The translations under genes and the position numbers were made by a program. DNA of 64,000 nt from positions 62,001 to 126,000 of the forward strand of contig JAJFGN010000007.1 of assembly GCA_021776115.1 (NCBI GenBank). Direction: 5' to 3'. The stretch comes from Kiloniellaceae bacterium (GTDB taxonomy: Bacteria > Pseudomonadota > Alphaproteobacteria > Kiloniellales > J153). Each line of letters starts with the position of its first letter. Positions within the stretch are counted from its first letter, which is position 1. The notes below the pieces were generated by a model. It was given only the letters and a program-made list of their open reading frames with translations. It was not told the DNA's origin and ran no database searches. This document shows positions 36,519-44,745 of the stretch, piece by piece.

Positions 36519-37031
36519 GTGAGCCGACTCGACATCAATATTCGCCGTCTCAAAGCCCAGCGCGCGTGCCTGAATCTGGCCGCCGAGGCGATCAGCGGCC
36601 TCACCGGCCCGGTCTTCGAATTGGGCCTTGGCAACGGGCGCACCTACGATCACTTGCGTGAGATCTTACCGGCGCGCGAGATCTTCGTGTTTGAACGCGA
36701 GGTCGCCGCGCATCCCGACTGCATCCCGGACGAGGCGCACCTGTTTCGCGGTGACTTTCACGACACCCTGCCGCGCGCGGCCGAGCGGTTCGCGGGACAG
36801 GTCGCGCTCATTCATGCCGACTTCGGCTCCGCGAATCCGGAGCGCGATGCGCGCCTGGCGGCCTTTATCGCCGAATACCTGCCTATCGCCCTGCAAGCAG
36901 GCGGCCTGGCCGCGGCCGATCGCGACGTCGGTTTCGCGCGGAGCGAACCCTTACCCCTTCCCGACAGCGTGGCGCCGGGGGTGTATTTCCTGTACCGCCA
37001 AATGGACCGGCGCCCCGGCGGCGCGCGTTAG
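36519..37031 (+). CDS. Small class I SAM-dependent methyltransferase, paralog 1
   Basis: The protein has 170 residues from a GTG (VSRLDINIRRLKAQRACLNL). The SAM motif is PVFELGLGNGRTYDHLRE. REIFVFEREVAAHPDCIPDE follows, then LIHADFGSANPERDARL. It resembles the small Pfam Methyltransf_17-type proteins (from memory). The GTG at 36519 is chosen because the next gene starts MSRLDSVIRRLQAQRACLDL; the frame is open back to 36471, overlapping the cNMP gene. Substrate unknown. Confidence 0.8.
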   Translation: MSRLDINIRRLKAQRACLNLAAEAISGLTGPVFELGLGNGRTYDHLREILPAREIFVFEREVAAHPDCIPDEAHLFRGDFHDTLPRAAERFAGQVALIHADFGSANPERDARLAAFIAEYLPIALQAGGLAAADRDVGFARSEPLPLPDSVAPGVYFLYRQMDRRPGGAR

Positions 37032-37046
37032 GACTCGGTCCGGGCA

Positions 37047-37535
37047 ATGAGCCGCTTGGATAGCGTGATCCGCCGCTTGCAGGCGCAGCGTGCCTGCCTC
37101 GACCTCGCGGCGGCGCTCATCGCAAATCTACCGGGCCCGGTCCTGGAATTCGGCTTGGGCCAAGGCCGCACCTTTGATCACTTGCGCCGGATTTGCCCAA
37201 CGCGCGAGATCTTCGTTTTCGAGCGCGAGGTCGCGGCATCGGCGGAATGCGTGCCCGATAGCGACCGCTTAATCCTCGGCGATATCCGAAACACCTTAAC
37301 ACCGGCCGCCGGGCGCTTCGCGCGCACGGTACCCCTGGTACATAGCGATATCGGCACGGGTGATACGCGCCTAAACGCGGCGTTAGCCGGTTGCGTCTCG
37401 GCCCACCTTCCGGAGCTGTTATGTACGGGCGGAATCGTGGTGTCCGACCAGGACCTGGCGTATCCCGGCACGGTGGCGATCGATCTTCCCAAAGGGGTTC
37501 GCCCCGGGCGCTACTTCATGTACCGGGCCGGATAG
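37047..37535 (+). CDS. Small class I SAM-dependent methyltransferase, paralog 2
   Basis: The protein has 162 residues, clearly a paralog of the preceding gene: MSRLD..IRRL.AQRACL.LAA, PVLEFGLGQGRTFDHLRR, TREIFVFEREVAAS, HSDIGTGDTRLN, and the C-terminal GVRPGRYFMYR versus GVYFLYRQM. It starts 15 nt after paralog 1 and ends the ABC/cNMP operon. The pair arose by tandem duplication and has diverged well below identity. The substrate is unknown. Confidence 0.82.
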   Translation: MSRLDSVIRRLQAQRACLDLAAALIANLPGPVLEFGLGQGRTFDHLRRICPTREIFVFEREVAASAECVPDSDRLILGDIRNTLTPAAGRFARTVPLVHSDIGTGDTRLNAALAGCVSAHLPELLCTGGIVVSDQDLAYPGTVAIDLPKGVRPGRYFMYRAG

Positions 37536-37579
37536 CCGCCCGCCCCAGCGCAAGCGGTTCAATCTGGGAAGATCGGGCG

Positions 37580-38059
37580 CTAAGCCACGGCCGGTATGGT
37601 GTTTCGCATCGCCAGAACCGACACACAGGCGCGCGCGGCTTCGCGACCCTTTACCTTGAAGTGCTCGAAGAAGAAGCCACGGTGCTCCTTGGTCTCCTGA
37701 AAATGGTGCGGTGTCAGAACGGCGGAAAGAATGGGAACCTCCGTCTCCAGTTGCGCCTGCATCAGGCCGTTCAGGACGGACTGCGCCACAAAATCGTGCC
37801 GGTAGATACCGCCGTCGACGACGAAGGCGGCGCCCACAACGGCCGCATACGCGCCGGTCTTTGCTAGACTTCGCGCCTGGAGTGGGATCTCGAAGGCGCC
37901 CGGCACATCGTAGACCTCTACAATCGCTGTGTCGTCGGTTAGGCGTCCGATCTCTTCGAGGAAGGCGAGACGGCACCGATCGACGATCTCCGCGTGCCAG
38001 CGCGCCTGAACAAAGGCGACGTTCAACCCGGCGGGCTTGTCGAGGGAGCTCTGATTCAT
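37580..38059 (-). CDS. ribH: 6,7-dimethyl-8-ribityllumazine synthase
   Basis: RibH condenses 5-amino-6-ribitylaminouracil with 3,4-dihydroxy-2-butanone 4-phosphate in the penultimate riboflavin step. The protein has 159 residues. Family motifs are NVAFVQARWHAEIVDRC, YDVPGAFEIPLQAR, VGAAFVVDGGIYRHDFVA and the catalytic-region PHHFQETKEHRGFFFEHF. It is monocistronic and controlled by an FMN riboswitch. An AGGAG ribosome binding site lies 6 nt before the ATG. Confidence 0.95.
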   Translation of the reverse strand: MNQSSLDKPAGLNVAFVQARWHAEIVDRCRLAFLEEIGRLTDDTAIVEVYDVPGAFEIPLQARSLAKTGAYAAVVGAAFVVDGGIYRHDFVAQSVLNGLMQAQLETEVPILSAVLTPHHFQETKEHRGFFFEHFKVKGREAARACVSVLAMRNTIPAVA

Positions 38060-38065
38060 GGCATT

Positions 38066-38140
38066 CTCCTGTGGTATCAGGGAGCGGAATCAGGGCGTAC
38101 GAAACAGCGGTTTCCCCGCTCGAAAGCGGAGCTTCCACAG
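38066..38140 (-). promoter_or_regulatory. ribH: Riboswitch expression platform that can mask the ribH ribosome binding site
   Basis: On the minus strand CTGTGG (38140-38135), just after the aptamer, is complementary to CCACAG (38074-38069), which runs into the AGGAG site (38070-38066). Between them sits a 7-bp hairpin with a UUCG loop (CTCCGCT-TTCG-AGCGGGG). No U-tract follows, so translational rather than transcriptional control is likely. Confidence 0.6.
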
Positions 38141-38144
38141 CCTT

Positions 38145-38288
38145 GTTCTCTTCCATCCGGACTATCACCGTCGGCCCCGGAGTCTCACCGGGTCTGCTGA
38201 CCCCTTTGGGCAATGCCCAAAGGGCGCTCGCGGGCTTAAGCGTCGAAAGCTTTCACCGCCGGTGGGGATTTCCACCCCGCCCCGAGAA
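38145..38288 (-). ncRNA. FMN riboswitch (RFN element)
   Basis: Read on the minus strand, the conserved RFN blocks appear in order: GGGGCGGGGTGGAAATCCCC, ACCGGCGGTGAAAG, AGCCCGCGAGCG, a variable stem GCCCTTTGGG/CCCAAAGGG, GTCAGCAGACCCGGTGAGA, CCGGGGCCGACGGTGATAGT and CCGGATGGAAGAGAAC. It binds FMN and represses ribH, whose start codon lies about 85 nt downstream. Confidence 0.97.
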
Positions 38289-38452
38289 CGAGCCCCACCA
38301 ACCGGCAGGACAAACGAAAATCTAGTGCAGCGACACGGGCTTGTCGATGTCCGGGTATGGGGGCCCCTGCGGTTGCCGAGGCCTCGGAGGGCCGCTATAA
38401 CCCGGCCAAATCCTTGAACCCGCAAATCTTATACCTAGAGGAAATCCCCGCC

Positions 38453-38875
38453 ATGGCGATTCAGCGGACTTTTTCGATCATCAAACCGGACGCAACCCGG
38501 CGAAATCTCACCGGCAAGGTTGTCGCGCGTCTGGAGGAAGCCGGGTTGCGCGTGGTCGCCCAGCGCCGGATCCAGATGACTCGGGCCCAGGCCGAGGGCT
38601 TCTATGCCGTGCATAAAGAGCGCCCGTTCTTTTCCAGCCTGTGTGACTTCATGACCTCGGGCCCGGTCGTGGTCCAGGTTTTGGAGGGCGAAAACGCGGT
38701 CGAGAAAAATCGTGAAGTCATGGGCGCGACCGACCCAGCCAAGGCGGCGCCTGGCACAATCCGGGCGGAGTTCGCCGAATCGATTGAAGCCAATTCGGCT
38801 CATGGCTCGGATTCCCAGGAGAACGCGGCAATTGAGATCGCCTATTTCTTCTCCCAAGTCGATATCGTCGGATGA
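38453..38875 (+). CDS. ndk: Nucleoside diphosphate kinase
   Basis: The protein has 140 residues and equilibrates nucleoside di- and triphosphates through a phosphohistidine. [21 protein letters not shown] starts the fold, and the active-site histidine is in [13 protein letters not shown]. The ATG at 38453 has an AGAGGAAA site; the open frame back to 38357 includes poorly coding sequence. It is divergent from ribH. Confidence 0.96.
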   Translation: MAIQRTFSIIKPDATRRNLTGKVVARLEEAGLRVVAQRRIQMTRAQAEGFYAVHKERPFFSSLCDFMTSGPVVVQVLEGENAVEKNREVMGATDPAKAAPGTIRAEFAESIEANSAHGSDSQENAAIEIAYFFSQVDIVG

Positions 38876-38924
38876 CAAGCGGGGGGTAACGGGCAGACGC
38901 GGCCTGGTTTGAGGTTCCACCACA

Positions 38925-39047
38925 CTAGGTCAGGAAAATCGCCATTCCCGCCAGGACAACGATCACGAAAGCCGTTGACCAACACATCAACTTGACGAAG
39001 CCGTGCCATTGCCGGCGGTGTGCCTGGAGCATTTGGTCGTCAGCCAT
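38925..39047 (-). CDS. aa3-type cytochrome c oxidase subunit IV (40 residues)
   Basis: The short gene encodes MADDQMLQAHRRQWHGFVKL followed by a single membrane helix (CWSTAFVIVVLAGMAIFL). The HRRxWxGFxKL segment before one helix is the hallmark of the small bacterial aa3 oxidase subunit IV (Pfam COX4_pro_2). The ribosome binding site is AGGGAGAG. It lies alone between ndk and an esterase gene, away from any other oxidase gene. Confidence 0.85.
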   Translation of the reverse strand: MADDQMLQAHRRQWHGFVKLMCWSTAFVIVVLAGMAIFLT

Positions 39048-39195
39048 GGCGTCTTTCTCTCCCTAGTCGCCCGCGGCCCCCGTGGCCCGCGAAATCGTTC
39101 ATCCTCATACTCGATCGGGCGCCGTGCGGGCAAGTCCCGCCTCAGCACCCATTTTCAACTGCTGTTGCATCCAAGTCCGGAAATTGGCCGTATAG

Positions 39196-40215
39196 GTGAC
39201 GATGCTGCATCGATACGCTCTCAAGGCCGCTATCCTAACGGGCTCCGCTATTCTTTCCGCGTGTTCGCCGCTCAAGGCCGTCAATTTCCTGTCTTCAAGC
39301 GGAGAATTCGAGCGTAGCGCAGGCATCGCATACGGCCCCGAAGATCGGCACAAGCTGGATGTCTACCGCCCGATGGTGCCCGAGGCAAAGCGGACAGTCG
39401 TGGTTTTCCTTTATGGCGGCGGTTGGAGGAGCGGCGAGCGGGAAGACTATCGCTTCGCGGCGGAGGCCTTCGCCGCGCGCGGCTATGTCACCGTGGTGCC
39501 CGATTACCGCCTGTATCCACAGGTTCGCTTTCCCACCTTCGTCGAGGATGCGGCGCGGGCCCTGACTTGGGTTCGGCGGAACGTAAGAGAATTCGGCGGA
39601 AATCCGGACCGATTGGTCCTCGTCGGTCACTCGGCAGGCGCGCATTCCGCGGCCCTAGTCGCGCTCGACCGGCGCTACCTCGATACCGCCGGGGTCCCGG
39701 AGGAATCGATCTTGGGAGTCGTCGGTTTGGCGGGACCCTATGGATTCGATCCCACAACCTACCCGACGACCAAAGATATCTTCGCGACCGCGCGCCGTGC
39801 GGACGACACCCGCCCGATCGCCTTTGCGCGCACCGGCGCACCGCCGATGCTCCTCATACACGGCCTGGACGATTCGATCGTCGAGCCACGCAACTCCGAA
39901 TCCCTGGCCATGGCCTTGAGGGACAGGGGCGCGGTGGCGCGCTACCTGCCTCTCGCCAATGTCGGCCACCCGGGCGTTCTCCTAGCCCTGACATCGACTT
40001 TCGAGGACTTGGGACCGGTCATGCCGGAAACGGTGGCTTTCATTCAAGGATTGCAGCCCCGAAAGCTAGTCGGGAGCGCCGTTACCTGCAATTTCGGCTA
40101 TCTCGCCGCGAACGCGGACCCGGCCCTCCGCGATCAGGCGCAAGCAGTGTGGATAGAGCCGGTGCTCAGCTTCCAACACGCGTGCCGCCAGGGTATCGGC
40201 GGTATCGTCCGCTAG
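39196..40215 (+). CDS. Lipoprotein alpha/beta hydrolase (carboxylesterase-like)
   Basis: The protein has 339 residues as read. A lipoprotein signal (AILTGSAILSAC, lipobox LSAC) would anchor it to the envelope. The hydrolase fold shows YGPEDRHKLDVYRP, VVVFLYGGGWRSGE, the nucleophile elbow LVGHSAGAHSAALV, HGLDDSIVEPRNS and a final His in NVGHPGVLLAL. The last ~50 residues run antisense over purN (40066-40215) and look unlike the family. An out-of-frame TAG at 40067 shares the CTAG that ends purN, so a one-base frameshift near the natural end is possible. Confidence 0.82.
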   Translation: MTMLHRYALKAAILTGSAILSACSPLKAVNFLSSSGEFERSAGIAYGPEDRHKLDVYRPMVPEAKRTVVVFLYGGGWRSGEREDYRFAAEAFAARGYVTVVPDYRLYPQVRFPTFVEDAARALTWVRRNVREFGGNPDRLVLVGHSAGAHSAALVALDRRYLDTAGVPEESILGVVGLAGPYGFDPTTYPTTKDIFATARRADDTRPIAFARTGAPPMLLIHGLDDSIVEPRNSESLAMALRDRGAVARYLPLANVGHPGVLLALTSTFEDLGPVMPETVAFIQGLQPRKLVGSAVTCNFGYLAANADPALRDQAQAVWIEPVLSFQHACRQGIGGIVR

Positions 40216-40701
40216 GACCCGCACGACGGCCTGACCGACAATGGGTCCGCTATCCATCTCGTGGCGGACGAAGTGCACGGTGCAACCGTGTTCCTTGGCC
40301 CCGGCGGCCAGTGCACGCCGGTGCGTGTCCAAGCCCTTGAAGGCCGGCAGAAGGGCGGGATGGATATTGATCAGACGATCGCGCCAGTGCTGGACGAACT
40401 CGGCCGACACGAGGCGCATAAAGCCCGCCATGCAAATGAGTTCGGCTTCAACCGCCTCGAAGGCCTCGGTCACGGCGGCGTCGAAGGCTTCGCGGCTGGC
40501 GAAATCGCGGTGCGGCACGACCCGGGTGGCGACTCCGACGGCCTTAGCTCGGGCCAGGCCTTGGGCGTCGGCGCGGTTGGAGACGACAAGCACGATCTCG
40601 GCCGGAAAATCCGGTGCGGCGCAGGCGTCGAGCAGGGCCTGCAAATTGCTGCCCCGGCCGGAGATCATGACCCCAACGCGCAAGCGCCGCATGCCACTCA
40701 T
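40066..40701 (-). CDS. purN: Phosphoribosylglycinamide formyltransferase
   Basis: PurN transfers a formyl group from 10-formyl-THF to GAR in purine synthesis. The protein has 211 residues from [20 protein letters not shown]. Catalytic Asn/His/Asp are in [20 protein letters not shown] and [11 protein letters not shown]. The ATG at 40701 overlaps the purM stop (ATGA). The C-terminal end is overlapped by the convergent hydrolase frame. Confidence 0.95.
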   Translation of the reverse strand: MSGMRRLRVGVMISGRGSNLQALLDACAAPDFPAEIVLVVSNRADAQGLARAKAVGVATRVVPHRDFASREAFDAAVTEAFEAVEAELICMAGFMRLVSAEFVQHWRDRLINIHPALLPAFKGLDTHRRALAAGAKEHGCTVHFVRHEMDSGPIVGQAVVRVLADDTADTLAARVLEAEHRLYPHCLRLIAEGRVRVRGEIAEIAGNGAPD

Positions 40702-41789
40702 CCGTCGCCCAGAAGATCCAGGGCCTCGATCGAGACCGCGGCAGCGCCGGGCGCGCGCGCGGCGATGCGCCCGATTCGATGGACCGTTTCGCCCTGGTCC
40801 CTCAGCACCTGCGCCGCCGCTTCCGCCGCCTCGGGCGCGCAAATCGCCATCATCCCTAGGCCGCAGTTGAAGGTCCGCGCCATGTCGGCCGCCGGCACAC
40901 CGCCGCTGCGCGCCAGCCAGTCGAACACAGGCGGGCACGGCCAGGCGCGGGCGTCGAGTTCGGCGGCGACCCCGGCCGGCAGGACGCGCGGCAGATTCTC
41001 GACTAGGCCACCGCCCGTGATATGGGCCAGGGCCTTGATATGGCCGGCGCGACTCGCGGCCAAGCAGCTCTTAACGTAAAGCCGGGTCGGGGTGAGCAGG
41101 GCGGCGCCCAGGGATTGCGCGGGGTCGAAAGGAGCTGGGCCGGCAAGATTCTGGTCCAGATCGGCCAGGATCCTGCGGACCAAGGAAAACCCGTTCGAGT
41201 GCAGGCCGCTGGAGGCAAGGCCGAGCACGATATCGCCGACCGCGACCGCCGCGCCGGTGAGAGCCTGGCCGCGCTCAACCGCGCCGACCGCGAACCCCGC
41301 CAAATCGTAGTCGCCGGGCGCGTAAAGGCCCGGCATCTCGGCGGTTTCGCCGCCAATCAGGGCGCAATTCGTCTCCCGGCAAGCGGCGGCGATACCGGCG
41401 ACAACCGCGCGCGCGGCCGCCACGTCCAATTTGGCGGTCGCGTAGTAGTCCAAGAAAAACAGCGGCTCGGCGCCTTGGACCACCAAGTCGTTCACGCACA
41501 TGGCGACCAGATCGACCCCGATGGTGTCGTGTTTGTCGGCCTCGATCGCCAGTTTGACCTTGGTGCCGACCCCATCGTTGGCGGCGACCAGCAGGGGATC
41601 CTTGAAGCCAGCCGCCTTCAGGTCGAAAAACCCACCGAACCCGCCCAAGGCAGCCGCCGCGCCGGGGCGCGCCGTCGCCCGGGCGAGCGGCTTGATCGCC
41701 TCGACCAGAGCGTTCCCAGCCTCGATATCGACCCCGGCGTCTTTGTATGTATGCTTGCTGGCGCTAGATATAGCATCCTCCCGCCACAT
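40698..41789 (-). CDS. purM: Phosphoribosylformylglycinamidine cyclo-ligase
   Basis: PurM closes the imidazole ring of AIR using ATP. The protein has 363 residues. The motifs are [65 protein letters not shown] and [16 protein letters not shown]. There is no clear ribosome binding site before the ATG at 41789. It is divergent from the DUF2066 gene and coupled to purN. Confidence 0.95.
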   Translation of the reverse strand: MWREDAISSASKHTYKDAGVDIEAGNALVEAIKPLARATARPGAAAALGGFGGFFDLKAAGFKDPLLVAANDGVGTKVKLAIEADKHDTIGVDLVAMCVNDLVVQGAEPLFFLDYYATAKLDVAAARAVVAGIAAACRETNCALIGGETAEMPGLYAPGDYDLAGFAVGAVERGQALTGAAVAVGDIVLGLASSGLHSNGFSLVRRILADLDQNLAGPAPFDPAQSLGAALLTPTRLYVKSCLAASRAGHIKALAHITGGGLVENLPRVLPAGVAAELDARAWPCPPVFDWLARSGGVPAADMARTFNCGLGMMAICAPEAAEAAAQVLRDQGETVHRIGRIAARAPGAAAVSIEALDLLGDG

Positions 41790-41883
41790 GGGGTATGAAG
41801 GCCGCAGCCCGGCCGTGTGCCGGGATGGGATAACGCCGCGCCCGCGGGGCGGGGCGAAGATACTTCATAAAGGGCGCTTTGCA

Positions 41884-43038
41884 ATGCGCTTTCACAGCGC
41901 CGCCTCGGCGGTTCTAGTCGGAATTTTCCTGGTAACCGCCGCGCGCGGGGTGCTCGGCGCCCCTGAAGCTTTCATCGTGCGCGGCATCCTTGTCGACGTG
42001 ACTGCCGAGGCGGCCACCGGCGCGCGCGACGCGGCGCATGCCCAAGGACAGGCTGAGGCGTTCCAGCGTTTGATGGCGCGCTTGTTGCCCCGCGACGAAC
42101 TGGCTGGCATGCAACCCATCGAGCCGGGCCGGGTCGTGGAATTCGTCTCGGATTTCGAGGTCGCCGCCGAGCGCACCTCGGACGTGCGGTATCTGGCCGA
42201 GATCACGGTCCGCTTCAACGAGGAAGCGGTGCGCCGCTTTCTGGCCAGTAATGGCCTCGCCCATGCCGAAACGCAGAGCAAACCGGTCGTTGTCGTGCCG
42301 ATATTCGGCGCCGCGGACTCGCCGCGGTTGTGGGAGGAGGGAAATCCTTGGTGGGCGGCCTGGGCTACCCGGCCTCCGGGTGGGGGATTGGTTCCCCTCG
42401 TCGTTCCGCTCGGAGACCTGGGCGACATCGGCGCGGTCAATGCGAGGCAGGCACTGAGCGGAGAGATGGAACCCTTGAACGGGCTCGCGCGCCGGTATGG
42501 CGCGGATGATGTACTCATCACACAGGCCATCCAGCAAGGCGACCCCGCGCTAGGCCCGGTCACCCTGCAGATAGGCACCAGCCGCTTCGGCCGGCGGCAG
42601 CAAAACACAACCATCGAAACCTTTGTTCAGGCCGAAGGCGAAGACCTGCTGGCGCTGTACGCCCGGGCCGCCGATATCGTATCGGAAGGCGTGCAGGAAG
42701 ACTGGAAGCAGCGCAACCTCCTGCGCCCCGGCCAGGCGCAACGCATCACGGTAGCGGTGCCGTTAAGCGGCCTGAACGAATGGCTAAAAATCAGACGGAG
42801 CCTCGGCGGAGTCGCGGGCGTTCAGCGCAGTGACGTCGTGACCTTGTCGCGAACCCGTAGCGAGGTCGACATCAGCTTTGTCGGGGATGAACAGCAACTC
42901 GTACTCGCGATGGCGCAGAGCGACCTCGATCTCTCCTACGACGAGGCAGAAGGGTGGTTGCTGCGCGTTACCGGCGCCCCCGTGCCTAATACCTCTGCGC
43001 CCAGTGCCCCCGCACCCAATGCCCCGGCCAGCGAGTGA
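41884..43038 (+). CDS. DUF2066-domain protein, exported
   Basis: The protein has 384 residues with a signal peptide (AASAVLVGIFLVTAARGVLGA). AFIVRGILVDVTAEAATGARDAAHAQGQ and QRLMARLLPRDELA form the DUF2066 start. VRFNEEAVRRFLASNGLAHAE and VVVVPIF continue it, and a Pro/Ala-rich tail ends it. The function is unknown in the family. The ATG at 41884 has an AAAGGG site; the frame is open back into purM. It lies between purM and hdaA, the usual alphaproteobacterial place, and its stop overlaps the next gene. Confidence 0.87.
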   Translation: MRFHSAASAVLVGIFLVTAARGVLGAPEAFIVRGILVDVTAEAATGARDAAHAQGQAEAFQRLMARLLPRDELAGMQPIEPGRVVEFVSDFEVAAERTSDVRYLAEITVRFNEEAVRRFLASNGLAHAETQSKPVVVVPIFGAADSPRLWEEGNPWWAAWATRPPGGGLVPLVVPLGDLGDIGAVNARQALSGEMEPLNGLARRYGADDVLITQAIQQGDPALGPVTLQIGTSRFGRRQQNTTIETFVQAEGEDLLALYARAADIVSEGVQEDWKQRNLLRPGQAQRITVAVPLSGLNEWLKIRRSLGGVAGVQRSDVVTLSRTRSEVDISFVGDEQQLVLAMAQSDLDLSYDEAEGWLLRVTGAPVPNTSAPSAPAPNAPASE

Positions 43039-43601
43039 ACGCGCGGGGCGTCCTTTCACTTCTACCCAACATCATCACGCTAGCGCGCTTGTTAGCGGTG
43101 CCGGTCACTGTCTACCTTATTTTGCGCGGCGCGTTCGTTCCCGCGTTCTGGCTGTTCGTCGCGGCCGGTATTTCGGATGCCGTCGACGGTTTTCTCGCCA
43201 AGCGCCTCAACGCGGTGAGCGTGATTGGTGAGTTTCTCGACCCCTTGGCCGACAAGGCGCTCCTGGTCAGTGTCTTCATCGCCCTCGGGTACCTCGATCA
43301 TGTCGCGATGTGGTTGGTTATCCTGATCGTGTTCCGCGACCTACTGATCATCGGGGGCGCGATTCTGTTTCAAACCTTGACCCAATCGCTCGAAGTAAAT
43401 CCGCTGTACATCAGCAAGATAAATACGGCGGCTCAGATTATCTTGGCCTGCGCCGTCCTGGCGCAGCTGGCTTCCGGCTGGAATGCGGCGGACGCGACGC
43501 TGGTCCTAACTTACTTTGTCGGAGCGACAACCTTTCTGTCGGGCGCGGCCTATGTCATTAAGTGGGGCTGGATGGCGGTGGTGATGGAGCGGGAGAAGTA
43601 A
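43035..43601 (+). CDS. CDP-alcohol phosphatidyltransferase
   Basis: The protein has 188 residues and about five membrane helices. It carries the family motif SDAVDGFLAKRLNAVSVIGEFLDPLADK, whose spaced Asp residues bind metal. It should move a phosphatidyl group from CDP-diacylglycerol to an alcohol (glycerol-3-phosphate or phosphatidylglycerol). It starts with a GTG that overlaps the DUF2066 stop by 4 nt. Confidence 0.88.
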   Translation: MNARGVLSLLPNIITLARLLAVPVTVYLILRGAFVPAFWLFVAAGISDAVDGFLAKRLNAVSVIGEFLDPLADKALLVSVFIALGYLDHVAMWLVILIVFRDLLIIGGAILFQTLTQSLEVNPLYISKINTAAQIILACAVLAQLASGWNAADATLVLTYFVGATTFLSGAAYVIKWGWMAVVMEREK

Positions 43602-43635
43602 TCTCTTGGGCAAGACTCGCGCGCAAGGGGCAGGG

Positions 43636-44745
43636 ATGACGATCGAACGGCAGGTCCGTTTTTGGCTGATCGGCTTCGCAATTTTCGGAATCGCCGTGTT
43701 TTTCCTGCGCGACGTCTTGCTTCCCTTCGTCGCCGGTATGGCGATCGCATATCTGCTCGATCCGATCTGCGACCGGCTGGAAGGCTGGCGCTTATCGCGA
43801 ACCCTATCGACGGCCATTCTAACCGCAGTGTTCGTACTCGTGGCCGTGAGCGCGGCCTTGGTTCTGGTGCCGGTCGTGGCCGGACAATTGGTCAATCTGA
43901 TCAAGAACGCGCCCGACTATGTGGACTCACTACGCACCACGGCCGCCAATTTAGTCACGGTCATCGAGGCGCGGGTCGACCCGACCGTCATTGAAAAAAT
44001 TCGCGGCGCGTTAGCCGGGTCGGCCGAGCGTCTGGTCGAGTGGGCGACCGGTCTGCTTGGCGGCCTGATTAGCGGCGGGGTGGCGCTGGCCAATCTGCTG
44101 TCCTTGCTGATCATCACCCCAATCGTCACCTTCTACCTGCTGCGCGACTGGGATCGGATCGTGACATCGATCGATTCTTGGATGCCGCGCGATCACGCGC
44201 CGACGATTCGCCGCCTGCTGCACGATGTGGACGAGCGTTTGGCCGGATTCCTGCGCGGCCAGGGCTTGGTTTGCCTGACCTTGGGCATCTTCTACGCCAT
44301 CGCCCTGTCCCTGGCCGATCTACAGTTCGGCCTGATCGTCGGCCTGGTCGCCGGCCTGGCCTCCTTCATTCCCTTCGTGGGCACGATCATCGGTTTGCTG
44401 CTGTCGGTCGGATTGGCCCTGGTTCAGTTCGACGACTGGATACGTATCGCCATTATCGCCGGAATTTTCGTTTTCGGTCAGATGGTCGAGGGCAACATCC
44501 TGACGCCGCGATTGGTCGGCGGCCGGGTTGGCCTGCATCCGGTGTGGATCATGTTCGGGCTCTTGGCCGGGGGCGCGTTGTTTGGCTTTGTCGGCATGCT
44601 TTTGGCAGTGCCGATGACGGCCGCCATAGGTGTCGGTGTGCGTTTCGCGCTCGAACAATACAAAGACAGCACGATCTATCGGGGTAGTAACCAAGACGAT
44701 GACACCGATAGCGATGCCGATGACGAAGCCGCTTTAAAGACATGA
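43636..44745 (+). CDS. AI-2E family membrane permease
   Basis: The protein has 369 residues of the PerM/TqsA (AI-2E transporter) type. An N-terminal helix group (FWLIGFAIFGIAVFFLRDV) and central TPIVTFYLLRDWDRI are present. The C-terminal GLASFIPFVGTIIGLLLSV and GQMVEGNILTPRLVGGRVGLHPVW are highly typical. Family members exchange small molecules or ions; the substrate is unknown. The tail is acidic. A TTG at 43606 is an alternative start. The stop overlaps hdaA (ATGA). Confidence 0.9.
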   Translation: MTIERQVRFWLIGFAIFGIAVFFLRDVLLPFVAGMAIAYLLDPICDRLEGWRLSRTLSTAILTAVFVLVAVSAALVLVPVVAGQLVNLIKNAPDYVDSLRTTAANLVTVIEARVDPTVIEKIRGALAGSAERLVEWATGLLGGLISGGVALANLLSLLIITPIVTFYLLRDWDRIVTSIDSWMPRDHAPTIRRLLHDVDERLAGFLRGQGLVCLTLGIFYAIALSLADLQFGLIVGLVAGLASFIPFVGTIIGLLLSVGLALVQFDDWIRIAIIAGIFVFGQMVEGNILTPRLVGGRVGLHPVWIMFGLLAGGALFGFVGMLLAVPMTAAIGVGVRFALEQYKDSTIYRGSNQDDDTDSDADDEAALKT

